This document shows positions 62,655 through 64,000 of a stretch of DNA of 64,000 nucleotides, piece after piece. Below the pieces are notes generated by a model. The model had not been told where the DNA came from. It saw only the letters and a list, made by a program, of their open reading frames with translations, and made no database searches. The stretch covers positions 310,001-374,000 of the forward strand of contig CACHPL010000001.1 of assembly GCA_902581795.1 (NCBI GenBank), written 5' to 3'. The position numbers were made by a program, and so were the translations under genes. The DNA is from an uncultured Pelagibacteraceae bacterium (GTDB lineage Bacteria; Pseudomonadota; Alphaproteobacteria; Pelagibacterales; Pelagibacteraceae). Each line of letters starts with the position of its first letter. Position 1 is the stretch's first letter.

Positions 62655-63726
62655 CTTTTTTCATTCTTTCTCTTATTCTTTCTAAATAAAGAATAAGACT
62701 ATCAGTTAACTCATCTCCAAATTTAAATATTTCTTTTCTATTATACTCTCTGGTTTCCCGCTTGATCTTATCTTCAACTATAATTTCTTTTTTTGCATCC
62801 TGATCTTTAACATATATTAAAATTAAAAAATTTTCATTTTGCTCCTGGTCCTCTCTAATTAGAATCTCAGATTGTTCATATACAAGATTTATAACTCTTA
62901 TTAAGTCTGCATTTTTTGGTAAATATCTTTTATTGATTTGATAAACCAAAGATGTTGCGCTTCGTATAAAACTTTCTAAACTAGTTTCTATTAATTCTCT
63001 TCTTTCGATATATTCTTTTTCTTTACGCCTTATCTCTTCTACACTTGCTTGATCAGAAAGAGTTACTCCCAGTTCCTCGACCCTTTTCCTTAAACGCTCG
63101 TTTCTCAATGCTTTGTATTTTTCTCTTACTAAGTCAATTCTTTTTTGAAAATCTTTATAATCTTCTTTTTCAACATTTAGAGTGTATTTTTCTATGGCTT
63201 TAATTTCTTCAAGTTCACGTGCTCTAAAACGCTCTAAAGTTTTTTCTAATTTAACTTCTTCAAGAAATTTTCTTTGTTTTTCTTTTTCTTTTTCTCTAAT
63301 AGTTTTCTGCTCCTGTTTCAAAAAGCTTTTCAACTCTGCTGCTCTAGTTTTAGCAAGTGCTTTCTCTTCTTTTATTTCTTTTTTAAGCAATTCTTTTCTA
63401 AGAGATGACTGCAATTTTTTTTGTTTTTCTGCTTCCTTTTTTTTGCTTAGTTCTAATTGTTTTCTTTTGCTTTGATAATTTTGAATTTCTTTAGATAGCG
63501 GAGATAGCAATTGTTTAACTAGTCCTTTAATATCAAATTTAAACCTGGGTTTAATTAAATTTAAATAACTTTTAAACTTGGTATCTTTGTAAAAAGGTTT
63601 TTTTTCTTTTTTTGAATTTTTATTTTTGCGTAGAATTTTTTTATTTTTTTTTCTATAAATTCTTCTTTTTTTTCTTTTTATTTTTGTTTTTTTCTTGTGT
63701 TTTTTTTTCTTTTTATTTTTTTTCAT
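62647..63726 (-). CDS. Highly basic N terminus plus long coiled-coil protein
   Basis: 359 residues. Residues 1-45 are almost entirely Lys/Arg with few other residues. A long heptad-patterned helix of Lys, Glu and Gln (about 70-260) follows, then a less repetitive C-terminal part (SLVYQINKRYLPKNADLIRV). No membrane segment or signal. No family recognised. It could organise nucleic acid or act as a scaffold. The gene converges with the NAPE-PLD-like gene (8-base overlap) and lies 25 bases after the CFA synthase gene. Confidence 0.75.
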   Translation of the reverse strand: MKKNKKKKKHKKKTKIKRKKRRIYRKKNKKILRKNKNSKKEKKPFYKDTKFKSYLNLIKPRFKFDIKGLVKQLLSPLSKEIQNYQSKRKQLELSKKKEAEKQKKLQSSLRKELLKKEIKEEKALAKTRAAELKSFLKQEQKTIREKEKEKQRKFLEEVKLEKTLERFRARELEEIKAIEKYTLNVEKEDYKDFQKRIDLVREKYKALRNERLRKRVEELGVTLSDQASVEEIRRKEKEYIERRELIETSLESFIRSATSLVYQINKRYLPKNADLIRVINLVYEQSEILIREDQEQNENFLILIYVKDQDAKKEIIVEDKIKRETREYNRKEIFKFGDELTDSLILYLERIRERMKKAS

Positions 63727-63751
63727 ACACTATTTACTTAATAACAGTTAC

Positions 63752-64000
63752 TTATGAGTAAATATAGTCTCTAGTAGAAGGTGTAGCGTTAAGCTTCTTA
63801 GTAAGTTGAAGTTGGTATACAACCTGGTCGCCGTGTTTAAATGCCATTTCGCAAGAAGCCAAGTAAAATTCAAACATTCTAAAAAACCTCTCATCAAACA
63901 TTTTTAAAACTTTCTCTTTATTTTTTAGAAACCTTTCTTTCCAGTTGCTTAGAGTGTACGCGTAGTGCATTCTCAAAACCTCTAGATCTGATAAAATAAG
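63752..64000 (-). CDS. cfa: Cyclopropane-fatty-acyl-phospholipid synthase, C-terminal part
   Basis: The last 82 residues are visible; the frame continues through the right window edge. SDLEVLRMHYAYTLSNWKER is the typical ending of CFA synthases, followed by DERFFRMFEFYLASCEMAFKHG and the QLTKK ... PSTRDYIY end. It transfers a methylene group from SAM to unsaturated fatty acids of membrane lipids. The SAM-binding part lies outside the window. Confidence 0.9.
   Translation of the reverse strand, partial: LILSDLEVLRMHYAYTLSNWKERFLKNKEKVLKMFDERFFRMFEFYLASCEMAFKHGDQVVYQLQLTKKLNATPSTRDYIYS

Noticed and set aside
63590-63726. Simple-sequence repeat at the start of the basic coiled-coil gene
   Set aside because: The T/C-rich run is explained by AAA/AAG/AGA codons of the Lys/Arg tail; no exact repeat unit.

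Overview
The window is dense, AT-rich bacterial chromosome: long A/T tracts, AT-biased codons, gene gaps mostly under 100 bp, and many 1-, 4- and 8-base overlaps. Gene content points to a streamlined marine alphaproteobacterium, most likely Pelagibacterales (SAR11) or a close relative. Supporting markers are GcrA, a DUF2093 protein, a BamF-like lipoprotein, a membrane-anchored CycM-type cytochrome c, short-form HisG with HisZ, a tRNA-His without an encoded G-1, and the alphaproteobacterial order aroA-cmk-rpsA-ihfB ... trpB-trpA-accD-folC. The taxonomic call is an inference; no rRNA gene is present. I see no prophage, insertion sequence or CRISPR array.

Layout. 1-8.7 kb: end of a lipid A acyltransferase, DUF2093, purD-rsmD, pgi, and a reverse-strand run HAD hydrolase-ribF-ileS-lspA-bamF. 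8.8-14.3 kb: groES-groEL, then reverse-strand cspA, tRNA-His, hisS, hisZ, hisG. 14.4-25.7 kb: accA, malate synthase G, dnaX-ybaB-recR with the SRP RNA gene upstream, kdsB-pheA, cycM, argD-argF and an ABC permease. 25.8-28.4 kb: gcrA, an arsenic-type pair (arsC plus aquaporin), a tiny Lys-rich protein and a 355-base gap with two strong hairpins.

28.4-43.2 kb is a phosphate island: ppk-ppx, a SixA-like phosphatase, then on one strand plcP-agt-phoR-(unknown periplasmic protein)-pstS-pstC-pstA-pstB-phoU-phoB, with a divergent lipid kinase. I find two candidate Pho boxes of the same form, one before pstS and one before plcP, and a strong hairpin terminator between pstS and pstC. Together these suggest that phosphate uptake, polyphosphate turnover and replacement of phospholipids by glycolipids are controlled as one programme.

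43.2-56.1 kb: an NDUFA9-like protein, an RNase D-like exonuclease, kdsD-lptC-lptB, aroA, cmk, rpsA, ihfB, pyrF, trpB-like, trpA-like, accD and folC. Several members have altered catalytic motifs: the cmk P-loop has no lysine, and the trpB, trpA and folC homologues carry substitutions at normally invariant positions. 56.1-59.7 kb: a tightly coupled operon of an unknown protein, a DUF2130 protein with a nuclease-like motif, an SbcB-like exonuclease, a small membrane protein, and then a thioredoxin. 59.7-64 kb: secreted DUF3047-like protein, TauD-type dioxygenase, small lipoprotein, a 33-aa membrane peptide coupled to an NAPE-PLD-like hydrolase, a very basic coiled-coil protein, and the end of a cyclopropane fatty acid synthase.

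The most unusual items are the divergent TrpB/TrpA-like pair, the lysine-less CMP kinase, the nuclease operon, and the unknown periplasmic protein inside the Pho cluster.
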